This document shows, piece after piece, positions 43,791-53,398 of a DNA stretch of 64,000 nucleotides (positions are counted from its first letter, which is position 1; each line of letters starts with the position of its first letter). The translations under genes were made by a program, and so were the position numbers. Source of the stretch: Vibrio campbellii CAIM 519 = NBRC 15631 = ATCC 25920 (lineage in GTDB: Bacteria; Pseudomonadota; Gammaproteobacteria; Enterobacterales; Vibrionaceae); assembly GCF_002163755.1 (NCBI RefSeq), contig NZ_CP015863.1:1302001-1366000 (forward strand), in the 5' to 3' direction. The notes beneath the pieces are model-generated. The model did no database searches. It was given only the letters and a program-made list of their open reading frames with translations, and was not told the origin of the DNA.

Positions 43791-44644
43791 TGGCGGGAAT
43801 TAAAGTATCAGACATTAGCGTCACTTATCGCAACGGTCACACCGCACTTTACGATGCAAGTTTTACACTTCCAAAAGGGTCGATTACGGCCCTTGTTGGC
43901 GTTAACGGCAGCGGCAAATCTACTTTATTTAAGTCTATTATGGGTTTTGTCCCAGTGAGCCAAGGATCGGTCGAGATCCTTGGTCTTCCTGCTAAAAAAG
44001 CGCTCAAGCAAAATGTGGTGGCTTATGTCCCACAAAGCGAAGAAATCGACTGGAATTTTCCCGTATTAGTCGAAGACGTTGTCATGATGGGGCGTTATGG
44101 TCATATGGGATTACTCCGTATTCCAAAGCAAACAGATCATGACATGGTAACGGCTGCCCTTGATCGTGTGAACATGACCGCGTTTAGAAAGCGCCAAATA
44201 GGTGAGCTTTCTGGTGGGCAAAAGAAACGTGTTTTTCTTGCGCGAGCATTGGCACAAGAAAGTGAAGTTATTTTGTTAGATGAACCTTTTACTGGTGTCG
44301 ATGTTCAAACGGAAGACCAAATCATGGCATTGCTTCGTGATCTACGTGATGAAGGAAAAGTGATGTTGGTTTCTACCCACAACCTCGGCAGTGTTCCGGA
44401 CTTTTGTGACCGTACCGTATTGATCAATCGAACGGTATTGGCATCCGGTATGACTCGTGATGTTTTCACTCCAGAAAACCTCGAGCTTGCTTTTGGTGGA
44501 GTACTTCGTCATTTCATTCTTGGTGGTAAAGATCTTCATGAAGATGATGATGAACGTAAGCTGACAGTCCTATCAGATCATGAGCGTCCGGTCGTTATGT
44601 ACGGCGAGCAGCAAGCTGTTCCGGTTTCTCGTCCAGACAAGTAA
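43790..44644 (+). CDS. sitB: Fe/Mn ABC importer ATP-binding protein (SitB/YfeB type)
   Basis: The 284-residue ATPase of the metal importer. Walker A is GVNGSGKSTLFK (about residue 40), followed by the Q-loop YVPQSEEIDW, the signature LSGGQKKRVFLARAL, Walker B VILLDEPFTGVD and the switch His in VSTHNLG. The C-terminal extension (HEDDDERKLTVLSDHERP) is acidic and may be regulatory. It overlaps sitA by one base. Confidence 0.95.
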   Translation: MAGIKVSDISVTYRNGHTALYDASFTLPKGSITALVGVNGSGKSTLFKSIMGFVPVSQGSVEILGLPAKKALKQNVVAYVPQSEEIDWNFPVLVEDVVMMGRYGHMGLLRIPKQTDHDMVTAALDRVNMTAFRKRQIGELSGGQKKRVFLARALAQESEVILLDEPFTGVDVQTEDQIMALLRDLRDEGKVMLVSTHNLGSVPDFCDRTVLINRTVLASGMTRDVFTPENLELAFGGVLRHFILGGKDLHEDDDERKLTVLSDHERPVVMYGEQQAVPVSRPDK

Positions 44645-44658
44645 GGAGTTCATTTTTT

Positions 44659-45567
44659 ATGGATTATTTACTCGAACCTTTTCACTATGGCTACATGGTG
44701 AATGCCATGTGGGTGAGTGCATTGATTGGTGGTGTCTGCGGCTTTCTGTCGACTTACCTAATGTTGAAAGGCTGGTCACTCATTGGTGATGCACTTTCTC
44801 ACTCGATCGTTCCTGGGGTCGCTGGTGCATACATGCTCGGCTTGCCTTTTGCCTTTGGCGCGTTTTTGTCTGGTGGTCTTGCAGCAGCTGGAATGTTGTT
44901 CTTGAGCCAAAGAAGCAAATTGAAAGAAGATGCCATCATTGGTTTGATATTTACGTCTTTCTTTGGTCTGGGGCTATTTTTAGTTTCTCTTTTCCCGGCT
45001 GCAGTGAATATTCAAACTATCGTATTAGGTAATGTACTCGCCATCACGCCAACCGATACGTTCCAATTAGTTGTTATCGGTGGTATCTCGCTTGCTGTTA
45101 TGCTCGTTAAGTGGAAAGACCTAATGGTGGTCTTTTTCGATGAGAACCATGCCAAGAGTGTTGGTCTGAACCCGACGCGATTGAAAGTGCTGTTTTTTAC
45201 GTTGCTAAGCGCATGTACCGTCGCTGCATTGCAAACCGTTGGTGCTTTTTTGGTTATTGCGATGGTCGTTATTCCGGGGGCTACGGCGTATTTAATGACT
45301 GACCGATTTTCACGCGTTATTGTCTACGCTGTTGCAATTGGTTCTTTAAGTTCATTCATTGGCGCTTACGTGAGTTACTACATCGATGGCGCGACTGGTG
45401 GGATCATAGTTTTACTGCAAACAGCATGTTTCTTGATGGCATTTGTTTTTGCTCCTAAGCATGGTCAAATTGCCATTGGACGCAAAAGCAAACAACAATT
45501 AGCAAAAAAGAATCGTGAATCTGCCTTTTCAATGCCTATGATGAGTAAGGAGCACAAAAATGCTTGA
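44659..45567 (+). CDS. sitC: Fe/Mn ABC importer permease (SitC/YfeC type)
   Basis: The 302-residue membrane subunit of the importer, ABC-3 family, with about eight membrane segments. Typical motifs are GVCGFLSTYLMLKGWSLIGDALSHSIVPGV and VGAFLVIAMVVIPGATAYLMTDRF. It starts 14 bases after sitB with AAGGAG before it and overlaps the second permease gene by eight bases. Two permease genes in tandem define the Sit/Yfe type of operon. Confidence 0.94.
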   Translation: MDYLLEPFHYGYMVNAMWVSALIGGVCGFLSTYLMLKGWSLIGDALSHSIVPGVAGAYMLGLPFAFGAFLSGGLAAAGMLFLSQRSKLKEDAIIGLIFTSFFGLGLFLVSLFPAAVNIQTIVLGNVLAITPTDTFQLVVIGGISLAVMLVKWKDLMVVFFDENHAKSVGLNPTRLKVLFFTLLSACTVAALQTVGAFLVIAMVVIPGATAYLMTDRFSRVIVYAVAIGSLSSFIGAYVSYYIDGATGGIIVLLQTACFLMAFVFAPKHGQIAIGRKSKQQLAKKNRESAFSMPMMSKEHKNA

Positions 45568-46414
45568 TACACTCCTTATGCCTCTTACCTTCACCTTTAT
45601 GCAGCAAGCGTTTTTGATTGTTTTGCTCGTTGCAATTCCAACGGCTTTGTTGTCTTGCTTCCTTGTATTGAAGGGCTGGTCTCTGATGGGGGACGCTATT
45701 GCGCACTCGATTCTTCCAGGCGTGGTGATTGCCTATATTCTTGCTATTCCTTACACCCTTGGCGCTTTTGCCGCGGGTATATTTTGTGCACTTTCGACAG
45801 GTTACTTAAAAGAAAATAGCCGCATCAAAGAAGACACCATTATGGGCGTTGTCTTTTCTGCTATGTTCGCGCTTGGTCTGGTATTGATGACAAAAATCGA
45901 AGTGGGCGTTCATCTAGATCATATCTTGTTTGGTGATGCATTAGGCGTTAGCTGGGCGGATATCATTGAAGCCGCAATCGTCGCTTTGCTTGTTGTACTG
46001 TTCGCGGTGTTCAAAGGAAAAGACTTGTTAGTTTTCGTATTTGATTATCAGCATGCGCAAGCAATCGGTCTTCCTGTGAAGTTTCTCCACTATGGTTTGC
46101 TTTCGTTACTTTCGTTGGCGATTGTCGCTGCGCTCAAGGCTGTCGGGATGATCTTGGTTATCGCGATGCTGATTGCTCCGGGTGCTACCGCATTCTTACT
46201 AACGCGCCGTTTCCACAGCATGGTATTGCTTGCCTTGTGTATGTCACTGCTGAGTGCTTTCCTTGGTGTGTACTTGAGCTTTTTCATTGACAGTGCACCA
46301 GCGCCAACCATTATCCTCATCATGACGCTCAAGTTTATTGCTGTCTTCTGTTACACCAGTTATAAAAACAGGAAAGTGGAGTTTAAATCTGGCGACACGA
46401 TAGAACAGTTTTAA
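45560..46414 (+). CDS. sitD: Fe/Mn ABC importer permease (SitD/YfeD type)
   Basis: The second ABC-3 permease, 284 residues and about eight membrane segments. It shows the paralogous motifs FLVLKGWSLMGDAIAHSILPGVV and AVGMILVIAMLIAPGATAFLLTRRF. It closes the operon; a hairpin terminator follows. It would pair with the preceding permease to form a heterodimeric channel. Confidence 0.94.
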   Translation: MLDTLLMPLTFTFMQQAFLIVLLVAIPTALLSCFLVLKGWSLMGDAIAHSILPGVVIAYILAIPYTLGAFAAGIFCALSTGYLKENSRIKEDTIMGVVFSAMFALGLVLMTKIEVGVHLDHILFGDALGVSWADIIEAAIVALLVVLFAVFKGKDLLVFVFDYQHAQAIGLPVKFLHYGLLSLLSLAIVAALKAVGMILVIAMLIAPGATAFLLTRRFHSMVLLALCMSLLSAFLGVYLSFFIDSAPAPTIILIMTLKFIAVFCYTSYKNRKVEFKSGDTIEQF

Positions 46415-46430
46415 ACCAGACTTTTCATCA

Positions 46431-46463
46431 AAGCCCAAGTATTGAATTGCTTGGGCTTTTTTC
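46431..46463 (+). terminator. terminator after the metal-importer operon
   Basis: Perfect stem AAGCCCAAG/CTTGGGCTT followed by TTTTTCG. Confidence 0.88.
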
Positions 46464-46676
46464 GTTGTATCTATTGAGGGACCTATGTTGAGTTAACCCT
46501 GTGTGTTGTGCTTGTTAGACGAACTTGTTGAGTCTTTTTTACGTTTTGAAATTAGGACAAAAGCAAAATTTCAGGTAAAGTATCCGCCTTTGTGAGCAAA
46601 CCCGCTTCCTTGGTGTAATTCGTTATGCAATTCACCCTGTTAGGAAGCCATCAAATTGACTTGAATAGGAAGAAAC

Positions 46677-47582
46677 ATGATTCTAGTTGTAGGTCATAAG
46701 AACCCAGACAGTGACAGTATTTGTAGTGCACTAGTTGCAACTGAACTTCTAAAGGCGCGTGGTGTTGAAGCAATGCCAATTCGTCAGGGCGAAATTAACC
46801 GTGAAACTCAGCACATCCTAGAAGTAGCTGGCGCAGAAGTTCCTGAGCTGCGCACTTCAGTAGCTGGCGAAACTGTTTGGCTAGTAGACTACTCAGATCT
46901 AGCGCAAGCACCAGACGACATCGCTGAAGCTGAAATCGCGGGTATCGTTGACCACCACCGTCTAGGTGACGTGATGACAGTGAACCCAATGGAAGCATGG
47001 ATCTGGCCTGTTGGTTGTACTAACACAGTACTATTCAACATGTTCAAGATTGAAGGTCACGAGATCAAGCCTCAAATCGCTAAGCTAATGATGTCAGCTA
47101 TCCTATCTGACACAGTAGGTTTCGCTTCTCCAACTTGTACTCAAAAAGACAAAGATGCTGTTGCTGAGCTAGCGGCTATCGCAGACGTACAAGACGTAGA
47201 CGCATTCACTAAAGATCTTCTAATTGCTAAAACAAACATCGAAGGCCTATCTGCTGCTGAACTTGTTGAAAAAGACCTTAAAGGTTACCCATTCAACGGT
47301 CGTGATGTAGTAGTAGGTCAGGTTGAACTTGCGACTCTAGAGCAAGTTGACGGCATGATCGAAGCTCTAGAAGCGGATCTAGAGGCGCGTTGTGCAAACG
47401 ACAGCCTAGCATTCGCTGCTGTTATGCTAACAGACATCACTACAGCTCAAACTCGTCTTCTTTACAAAGGTGAGTGGGCTGAGAAGCTTGTTAAGCACGA
47501 GAAAGACGGCATGCTAGTGATGGAAAACACACTAAGCCGTAAGAAGCAAGGCTGGCCTTGGCTTCAAACTGAGCTTGTGTAA
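46677..47582 (+). CDS. ppaC: manganese-dependent inorganic pyrophosphatase (family II)
   Basis: A DHH-family pyrophosphatase of 301 residues that needs Mn (or Co). Motifs are VVGHKNPDSDSICSA (metal ligands His9, Asp13, Asp15), LVDYSD, IVDHHRLGDV (the DHH motif, about residue 89), and the C-terminal DHHA2 region ending SRKKQGWPWLQTEL. In Vibrio it coexists with the Mg-dependent family I enzyme. It lies directly after the Fe/Mn importer operon but behind its own promoter and a terminator, so co-regulation is possible but not shown. Confidence 0.97.
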   Translation: MILVVGHKNPDSDSICSALVATELLKARGVEAMPIRQGEINRETQHILEVAGAEVPELRTSVAGETVWLVDYSDLAQAPDDIAEAEIAGIVDHHRLGDVMTVNPMEAWIWPVGCTNTVLFNMFKIEGHEIKPQIAKLMMSAILSDTVGFASPTCTQKDKDAVAELAAIADVQDVDAFTKDLLIAKTNIEGLSAAELVEKDLKGYPFNGRDVVVGQVELATLEQVDGMIEALEADLEARCANDSLAFAAVMLTDITTAQTRLLYKGEWAEKLVKHEKDGMLVMENTLSRKKQGWPWLQTELV

Positions 47583-47610
47583 TTTCATTATTACCAACGT
47601 ATACTGTAAA

Positions 47611-47637
47611 TGCCCGCCATTAGGTGGGCATTTTTCT
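47611..47637 (+). terminator. terminator after ppaC
   Basis: GCCCGCC-ATTA-GGTGGGC (one G-U pair) followed by ATTTTTC. Confidence 0.85.
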
Positions 47638-47656
47638 ATGGGAATAGGAGACTAAC

Positions 47657-48046
47657 ATGTCTGAAGCATTAACCCAAGAGCAAATGGACACCATCAATCG
47701 CTACAACGAAGAGCAGCGATTGAAATACTGTTTGAAGGAAATCGTTGCAAACCGCAAGGTGTGGATCCTGAAAGACGAACACGGCTGCGTGATGTTAAAC
47801 ACAGAAGACGACGATTGTGTACCAGTGTGGCCAAACGAAGAGTTTGCACAGCAATGGGCGACAGGCGACTGGGAAGAGTGTGAGCCAGAAGCTATCTCTT
47901 TGAACAAATGGCACAGTCGTTGGACGTCGGGTCTAGAAGATGATGAGCTGTCTGTTGTGGTTTTCCCAAACCAGAATGAAGAAGGCGTGGTGCTGTTTCC
48001 AGATGAGTTTGATTTCGAACTGCGCAAACAAGCGAGCCGTCGTTAA
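47657..48046 (+). CDS. DUF2750 domain-containing protein
   Basis: A 129-residue acidic cytoplasmic protein with the DUF2750 pattern: VWILKDEHGCVML, CVPVWPNEEFAQQWATGDWEECEPEAISLNKW, and VVVFPNQNEEGVVLFPDEF. The family's function is not known. GGAG sits before the ATG. It is the last plus-strand gene before the convergent sap operon, and a bidirectional terminator lies between. Confidence 0.85.
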   Translation: MSEALTQEQMDTINRYNEEQRLKYCLKEIVANRKVWILKDEHGCVMLNTEDDDCVPVWPNEEFAQQWATGDWEECEPEAISLNKWHSRWTSGLEDDELSVVVFPNQNEEGVVLFPDEFDFELRKQASRR

Positions 48047-48081
48047 GCATTACCAATTGTGTTCTGAAATTCAGAGACTAA

Positions 48082-48113
48082 AAAGCCTGCGTTGATGCAG
48101 GCTTTGTTATTTT
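48082..48113. terminator. bidirectional terminator between DUF2750 and sapF
   Basis: AAAGCCTGC-GTTGAT-GCAGGCTTT, with TTTGTTATTTTT on the plus strand and CTTTTTAG on the minus strand. Confidence 0.88.
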
Positions 48114-48168
48114 TAGAGAAAGTTTTTTTGAGGAAGCGAATACTAGAAACTTACTGCTCGCTCAATCT

Positions 48169-48951
48169 TTAGTGGTTTGGCGCTTTGTAGAAGTGGCTCT
48201 CTACCAATCGCTGAGTAATCGCATGCTCTGGATTGGTTAGCACTTGGTTTGTCTCACCAAACTCCACCACTTCGCCTTCATGCATCACCATTACTTTGTC
48301 GGTAATGTGTTTCACGATGCCAATATGCTGAGAAACGTAAACAAATGACAAGCCCATCTCTTCTTGCAACTCTAAGAATAGGTTGATGATCTGAGAGCGC
48401 ATCGCCATGTCTAGACCGTTTAGTGCCTCGTCAGCAACGATGATGGAAGGTTGCAGGATAAGAGCACGAGCAAGACAAACACGCTGCTTCTGACCTGCTG
48501 CAAGCATTTGCGGATAGAAATAAGCATGCTCTGGAAGCAAACCTACGCGCAACAGAGTATCTTTTACACGCTTCATACGTGCATCCGGAGGCATGTTGGT
48601 GTTTCGTTTTAATGGACCTTCCAAAATGCGGCCAATTTGAATGCGCGGGTTCAAAGAGGTGTTTGGATCTTGGAAAATCATGCGAATTAGCTTACAACGT
48701 GTCGAGTAATCTTCGTGTTCAAGGCGCTCACCGTTTACACGAATCTCACCGGAACTTGGCTCAACCACACCTGCTAACATACGTGCTAGGGTTGATTTGC
48801 CTGAGCCGTTTTGGCCAATAAAACCAATGGTTTGACCCGGCTCTAGGGTAAAACTAACCGGTTTAACCGCTTCTTTGACTGTGCGTTTAAACAGACCTGA
48901 ACGCGTGACAAACTGTTTCGATAGGTTATCGACCTCGAGCAACGCACTCAT
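48169..48951 (-). CDS. sapF: peptide ABC transporter ATP-binding protein SapF
   Basis: A 260-residue Opp/Dpp-type ATPase. Walker A is GFIGQNGSGKSTLARML, the signature region is LAAGQKQRVCLARAL (A in place of the first S of LSGGQ), Walker B is IIVADEALNGLDM, and the switch segment is YVSQHIGIV. The LAAGQ variation is a departure from the canonical signature but is seen in SapF-like proteins. It overlaps sapD by four bases, as the last gene of sapABCDF. The system is tied to antimicrobial peptide resistance and, in E. coli, putrescine export. Confidence 0.93.
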   Translation of the reverse strand: MSALLEVDNLSKQFVTRSGLFKRTVKEAVKPVSFTLEPGQTIGFIGQNGSGKSTLARMLAGVVEPSSGEIRVNGERLEHEDYSTRCKLIRMIFQDPNTSLNPRIQIGRILEGPLKRNTNMPPDARMKRVKDTLLRVGLLPEHAYFYPQMLAAGQKQRVCLARALILQPSIIVADEALNGLDMAMRSQIINLFLELQEEMGLSFVYVSQHIGIVKHITDKVMVMHEGEVVEFGETNQVLTNPEHAITQRLVESHFYKAPNH

Positions 48952-49943
48952 GAATGTTTCTCCGTGTTCAATGGGAAGTGACAGCTAAATTTATGACTCT
49001 TTATACATCTAGTGTGGGGTATCTCGACACACTGTCTTTGAGCATAAGGGCAACGAGGCCCCAATCGGCAGCCGATTGGCAAGTGCTGTAAAGGGGGGAT
49101 TGACCCCGGTAGCGATTGCAGTTTCTGCTTATGAGGAATCCAATCGTTAAAGTCGGGCATGGCTTTGAGCAGTGCCGCAGTATATGGGTGCTTCGGGGCC
49201 TCAACCAACTTTTCGGTATCAGCTGATTCTACCGATTGGCCGCAGTACATTACCGTAATATGGTTCGCCCACTGAGTAATTGTGGTCAAGTCATGACCAA
49301 TCAACACTATAGTTGTGTTGTTGAGCTGATTCATCCGGCTCAACAAACGCAGGATTTGTGACTGCGTAATTGGGTCAAGGTCGTTGGTAGGTTCGTCGGC
49401 AATCAAGATTTTTGGCTTAGTCGCAATAGCCATTGCGATCATAACTTTTTGACATTCACCATCGGTTAGCTCGTACGGGTAACTGCCCATTAAGCGTTTG
49501 TGATCTTTGATGCCCACTTTGTGGAGTAGGGCAATCGCCTGTTTTTTACGCCATTTGAATCGTTCCCACCACTTTCCTTCGAAAGAGCGAGAAGGGATCG
49601 ATTCGATCAATTGACGTCCTACTTCTTCAGAAGGATCTAAACAGGTCGAAGGCTCTTGGAAGATCATCGCGATATCGCGAGCTATCACTCGCCGGCGCTC
49701 TTTCGGTGTCAATTGAAGTAAGTCAATGTTACCAAGGCGCATTCGATCCGCGGTGACTTTCCAGTTGTCCTTACAAACGCCAACAATTGCTTTGGCAACC
49801 AGACTCTTACCTGAACCTGATTCGCCCACTAGACCACGGATTTCCCCTTCATTTAGGGTAATGCTCATGCGGTCGACGGCTTTCACCAAACCTGATGGCG
49901 TTTCAATTTCAATGGTTAAATGTCGAATATCTAGTAACGGCAT
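48948..49943 (-). CDS. sapD: peptide ABC transporter ATP-binding protein SapD
   Basis: A 331-residue ATPase with Walker A GLVGESGSGKSLVAKAI, Q-loop MIFQEPSTCLDPSEEVG and signature TDGECQKVMIAMAIA (a SapD-like departure from LSGGQ). Walker B is ILIADEPTNDLDP, and the C-terminal oligopeptide-transporter region contains CRLGPRCPYAQRQC with a possible iron-sulfur or metal cluster. In E. coli SapD also affects potassium uptake by Trk. It overlaps sapC by one base. Confidence 0.94.
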   Translation of the reverse strand: MPLLDIRHLTIEIETPSGLVKAVDRMSITLNEGEIRGLVGESGSGKSLVAKAIVGVCKDNWKVTADRMRLGNIDLLQLTPKERRRVIARDIAMIFQEPSTCLDPSEEVGRQLIESIPSRSFEGKWWERFKWRKKQAIALLHKVGIKDHKRLMGSYPYELTDGECQKVMIAMAIATKPKILIADEPTNDLDPITQSQILRLLSRMNQLNNTTIVLIGHDLTTITQWANHITVMYCGQSVESADTEKLVEAPKHPYTAALLKAMPDFNDWIPHKQKLQSLPGSIPPLQHLPIGCRLGPRCPYAQRQCVEIPHTRCIKSHKFSCHFPLNTEKHS

Positions 49944-50830
49944 TATTCGATCCCCGCATTGAGTGCTTGGCGTACACCTTCACCCACTAAGTTTAGAACA
50001 ACCACGGTAAACATAATGGTGAGACCCGGCAGCGTCACAGTCCATGGTGCGATGTAAATCAGCTCAACGGAGTCGCCAAGGATTGCGCCCCACTCAGTAC
50101 TTGGTGCTTGAGCACCCAAACCAAGGAAGCCTAGTGCTGTGATATCTAAAATTGCTACAGATAGTGCCAGTGTGATTTCTGCCGCGATGACAGTGAGTAC
50201 GTTTGGCAGAATCGAGTTCCACAGTAGGTAGAAGTCATTGGCACCATCTAGGCGAGCAGCCATGATGTAGTCTTTTTCTACTTCCGTATGGACCGCGATG
50301 TACACCGAGCGAATAAAGCGTGGAATCAAAGCCAAGCAGATAGCCAGAAGGATGTTGAACTCACCAAAGCCAAGGAAAGCCACGAAGATGATCGCCAGTA
50401 GTAGCGATGGGATCGACATTACGGTATCGAGTAAGTGGTTCAAAGTACTCGATAACAGACCTTTAGTCATGCCTGCCAAAACACCGATAAAACAGCCAAT
50501 CAAACCAGCAATGACCGTTATAGCGACGGCTGCACCGAATGTCAGCTGAGAACCCATAATCAGACGCGAAAGGATGTCACGACCCAAGTCGTCTGTGCCA
50601 AGGAAGTAGTCCACAGCGCCTGCTGGTGCCCATGATGGAGGCACAAGTAGTTCGCCCGATTGAGCTTGTGGATCATAAGGCGCAAGTAATGGTGCAAAGA
50701 TAGTGATCAGGATGATGAAAATCAGGCACCACAAGCCAAACATTGCCAAGCTGTTGGCACGGTAGCTACGCCAGAATCGTTCGAACTGAGTTGGAATGCG
50801 TTCTTCCTGATAAACGTTATTTGTTAGCAT
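49943..50830 (-). CDS. sapC: peptide ABC transporter permease SapC
   Basis: A 295-residue inner-membrane permease with six membrane segments. An N-terminal OppC-like region (YRANSLAMFGLWCLIFIILI) precedes the periplasmic GTDDLGRDILSRLIMG, and the EAA-type loop reads IMAARLDGANDFYLLWNSILPNVL. It overlaps sapB by 14 bases and sapD by one. Confidence 0.95.
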   Translation of the reverse strand: MLTNNVYQEERIPTQFERFWRSYRANSLAMFGLWCLIFIILITIFAPLLAPYDPQAQSGELLVPPSWAPAGAVDYFLGTDDLGRDILSRLIMGSQLTFGAAVAITVIAGLIGCFIGVLAGMTKGLLSSTLNHLLDTVMSIPSLLLAIIFVAFLGFGEFNILLAICLALIPRFIRSVYIAVHTEVEKDYIMAARLDGANDFYLLWNSILPNVLTVIAAEITLALSVAILDITALGFLGLGAQAPSTEWGAILGDSVELIYIAPWTVTLPGLTIMFTVVVLNLVGEGVRQALNAGIE

Positions 50831-51779
50831 ACCATTCCTTTCTCACCAGAGGGTTAATCATGGCACCAATCAAATCCGAGAGGATGTTGGCAGTTAAAAC
50901 AAGGGTTGCTAGCACCATTACGCCTGCTTGAATAGAAGCGTAATCTTGGTTTGAAAGTGCATCCAACAACCAACGACCAATACCCGGCCAGTTGAAGATA
51001 GATTCAGTAATGATCGCTAGCGTGATCATGCTAGAAAGCTGAACACCAACTTTTGGCACAATAGGCGGAATGGCGTTACGTAGCACGTGTTGTGTCACGA
51101 TCTCGCGGTTGGATAAACCTTTGATTCGTGCAGCACGGATGTAGTTTTGGCTCATCACTTCTGCCACTGATGCGCGCATTAAGCCGATAACTTGGGTAGT
51201 AGGAGCAAGCGCTAATACCAAACATGGTAAGATCATGTGTTCGATAACACTTTGCAGCGCGTGTGCTCGGTATTCACCCTTTGCCATGAATGCATCAATG
51301 ATGGCGAAACCCGTTACGTGGTCAATCTCGTACAGTAAGTCATAGCGGCCAGCAACGGGGAACACGTGATACTGCAACGAGAACATCATGATCAACATCA
51401 GCGCAACCCAGAAGATAGGCGCCGAGTAACCAGACATAGAGATAAATGAGATGCTGGTATCTAACCATTTACCCTGTTTCATGCCTGCAATCGTGCCCAG
51501 CGGGATGCCGATAAGCAATGAAACGACAAAGGCAAAGAAACACAACTCGAGTGTTGCAGGGAAGACAATGGCTAACTCATCGTAAATTGGATTTCCGTTT
51601 TTGCTGATACCAAAATTGAGCTGTGAAAGCTCAACAAGGTAGCTTTGCCAACCTGACCAAAATTCAACGTTTGCCCAATGAGAACTCGGATCCAAACGCA
51701 ATAGCGAAAAGCCCACTAACGTGAGAATCATCAAAGTGATGACAAATAGATTAAGACGTCTTACGGCGTACCAAAACAT
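50817..51779 (-). CDS. sapB: peptide ABC transporter permease SapB
   Basis: A 320-residue inner-membrane permease of the DppB/OppB group with six membrane segments and the EAA loop YIRAARIKGLSNREIVTQHVLRNAIPP. The N-terminal segment begins MFWYAVRRLNLFVITLMIL. It overlaps its neighbours on both sides by one and 14 bases, consistent with stoichiometric synthesis of the SapBC pore. Confidence 0.95.
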   Translation of the reverse strand: MFWYAVRRLNLFVITLMILTLVGFSLLRLDPSSHWANVEFWSGWQSYLVELSQLNFGISKNGNPIYDELAIVFPATLELCFFAFVVSLLIGIPLGTIAGMKQGKWLDTSISFISMSGYSAPIFWVALMLIMMFSLQYHVFPVAGRYDLLYEIDHVTGFAIIDAFMAKGEYRAHALQSVIEHMILPCLVLALAPTTQVIGLMRASVAEVMSQNYIRAARIKGLSNREIVTQHVLRNAIPPIVPKVGVQLSSMITLAIITESIFNWPGIGRWLLDALSNQDYASIQAGVMVLATLVLTANILSDLIGAMINPLVRKEWYANK

Positions 51780-53398
51780 TAATGGATTCTCTCAACTCTA
51801 TCAAAAGGTTGTGCATTGAAAGGGCTCGATTTAAAACCTTTCAGCGATTTGTCGTGGACACGGAATTGAACGCCGTGAGCCAATGGAATAACTGGAAATT
51901 CTTCATTGAGAATATTCTGCGCTTGGCGATATAGGTTCAAGCGGTAACGTTGCTGTTGAGTTTCTAGTGCAAGATCCAACAAGAAGTCGAAATCATCGTT
52001 ACACCACATCGAAACGTTCAAACCAACGCGTTCTGATTCACACGACAGCAGAGGGCGGAAGAAGTTATCTGGATCGCCCGTATCCCCAATCCAACCAGTG
52101 AGCAGCAAGTCTACATCATTGATGTTTTCCAGTTGGGTACGTTCAAAGCGGTCATCAGTCAGCAGTCGTAACTCGACGCCAATGTCTGCGAAGTTTGCTT
52201 GAATCAGCTCTGCGGTCTTACGCGGACTTGGGTTAAAGGCGCGTGGTTCCAATGGCACCCACATCGTCAATTGCAGACCTTTCTCGTAACCCGCCTCTCG
52301 AAGAAGGGCTAGAGCATAATTACGGTCATAACGTATTTTCACGCTGTCTTTTTGGTAAGCCCAAGAGTTGGGTGGAAGTAGGGTGTAAGCTTGAGTACCA
52401 GTGCCGTAATAAACTGAATCAAGAATGTTCTGGCGGTTGATCGCTAGGTTCAATGCTTGGCGAACACGAGCATCGCGCAGAGCTGGGTGTTCAGTGTTAA
52501 TCGCAATAAATGAGACGTTATTAGCAGGCGTTGCGGTTAACTCTAGCTCTTCCGTTTCTTGAATGATTGGAATCTGACTCGAAATTGGTGATGCAAGCAC
52601 ATCACACTCGTTTCTCAGCAGCTTAGCGAGCGTGCCAGTACCGCGGTGAGAAATGTCGAACACCACCTGTTCCATCTTGGCTGGTGACTTCCAATATTTA
52701 GGATGGCGCTCAAGACGAATCAAGTCGTTCACTTGGTACTCTTTAAGTTGGTAGGGACCAGTACCGATAGGTAACATATCGATCTGTTCTTTCTCATCTT
52801 TTACTGCGAGTTGCTGGCCATATTCGGCAGAAAGTAGCACGGCATGACTGGTCGCAATATTGGCTAGAAAGGCAAAATTAGGTTGAGAGAGCACAAACTT
52901 CACTGTGTCGTTATCCACAGCAACAACATCTTTCACCAAGTTTTGGAAATCTAAACCTGCAAACCATGGATAAAAACCACCACCGACATCGTGAAACGGA
53001 TGGTCTACATCAATGATTCGCTTGAAGCTGAATACCACATCTTGTGCATTAAAAGGTCGGGTAGGTGTAAACCATGCTGTCTTTTGAAACTGAACACCCT
53101 GTTTAAGATTAAACGTGTATTCGGTGCCTTCTTCATTAACGGACCAATTTTCTGCAAGATTTGCAACGGGTTGATGGGTTTTGGGATCAAGTGTGAGCAG
53201 CGTATCGTATAGCTGAGGGCTAAGTGCTTCGGCAGTGATACCGCTGTCAATGAGCTGAGGGTTAAACGTGGTTGGCTTACCTTGCCCACAAAACACAAAG
53301 CCATTCTCTCGAATATCATTGTGATCGATTTCATCACCACAAGCGGTGAGTAAGCTAATACCAATCAGGCTCAGCGATAGTCTTATAAAAGCTTTCAT
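51779..53398 (-). CDS. sapA: peptide ABC transporter substrate-binding protein SapA
   Basis: A 539-residue SBP family 5 protein. The N-terminus MKAFIRLSLSLIGISLLTACGDE includes a lipobox-like LTAC, so it may be lipid-anchored, unlike the soluble SapA of some enterics. Family motifs include YDTLLTLDPKTHQPVANLAENW, FKRIIDVDHPFHD, IAINTEHPALRDARVRQALNLAINRQ and LLTGWIGDTGDPDNFFRPLLSC. It is the first gene of sapABCDF. The 284 bases upstream (53399-53681) hold its promoter and nothing else recognisable. Confidence 0.94.
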   Translation of the reverse strand: MKAFIRLSLSLIGISLLTACGDEIDHNDIRENGFVFCGQGKPTTFNPQLIDSGITAEALSPQLYDTLLTLDPKTHQPVANLAENWSVNEEGTEYTFNLKQGVQFQKTAWFTPTRPFNAQDVVFSFKRIIDVDHPFHDVGGGFYPWFAGLDFQNLVKDVVAVDNDTVKFVLSQPNFAFLANIATSHAVLLSAEYGQQLAVKDEKEQIDMLPIGTGPYQLKEYQVNDLIRLERHPKYWKSPAKMEQVVFDISHRGTGTLAKLLRNECDVLASPISSQIPIIQETEELELTATPANNVSFIAINTEHPALRDARVRQALNLAINRQNILDSVYYGTGTQAYTLLPPNSWAYQKDSVKIRYDRNYALALLREAGYEKGLQLTMWVPLEPRAFNPSPRKTAELIQANFADIGVELRLLTDDRFERTQLENINDVDLLLTGWIGDTGDPDNFFRPLLSCESERVGLNVSMWCNDDFDFLLDLALETQQQRYRLNLYRQAQNILNEEFPVIPLAHGVQFRVHDKSLKGFKSSPFNAQPFDRVERIH

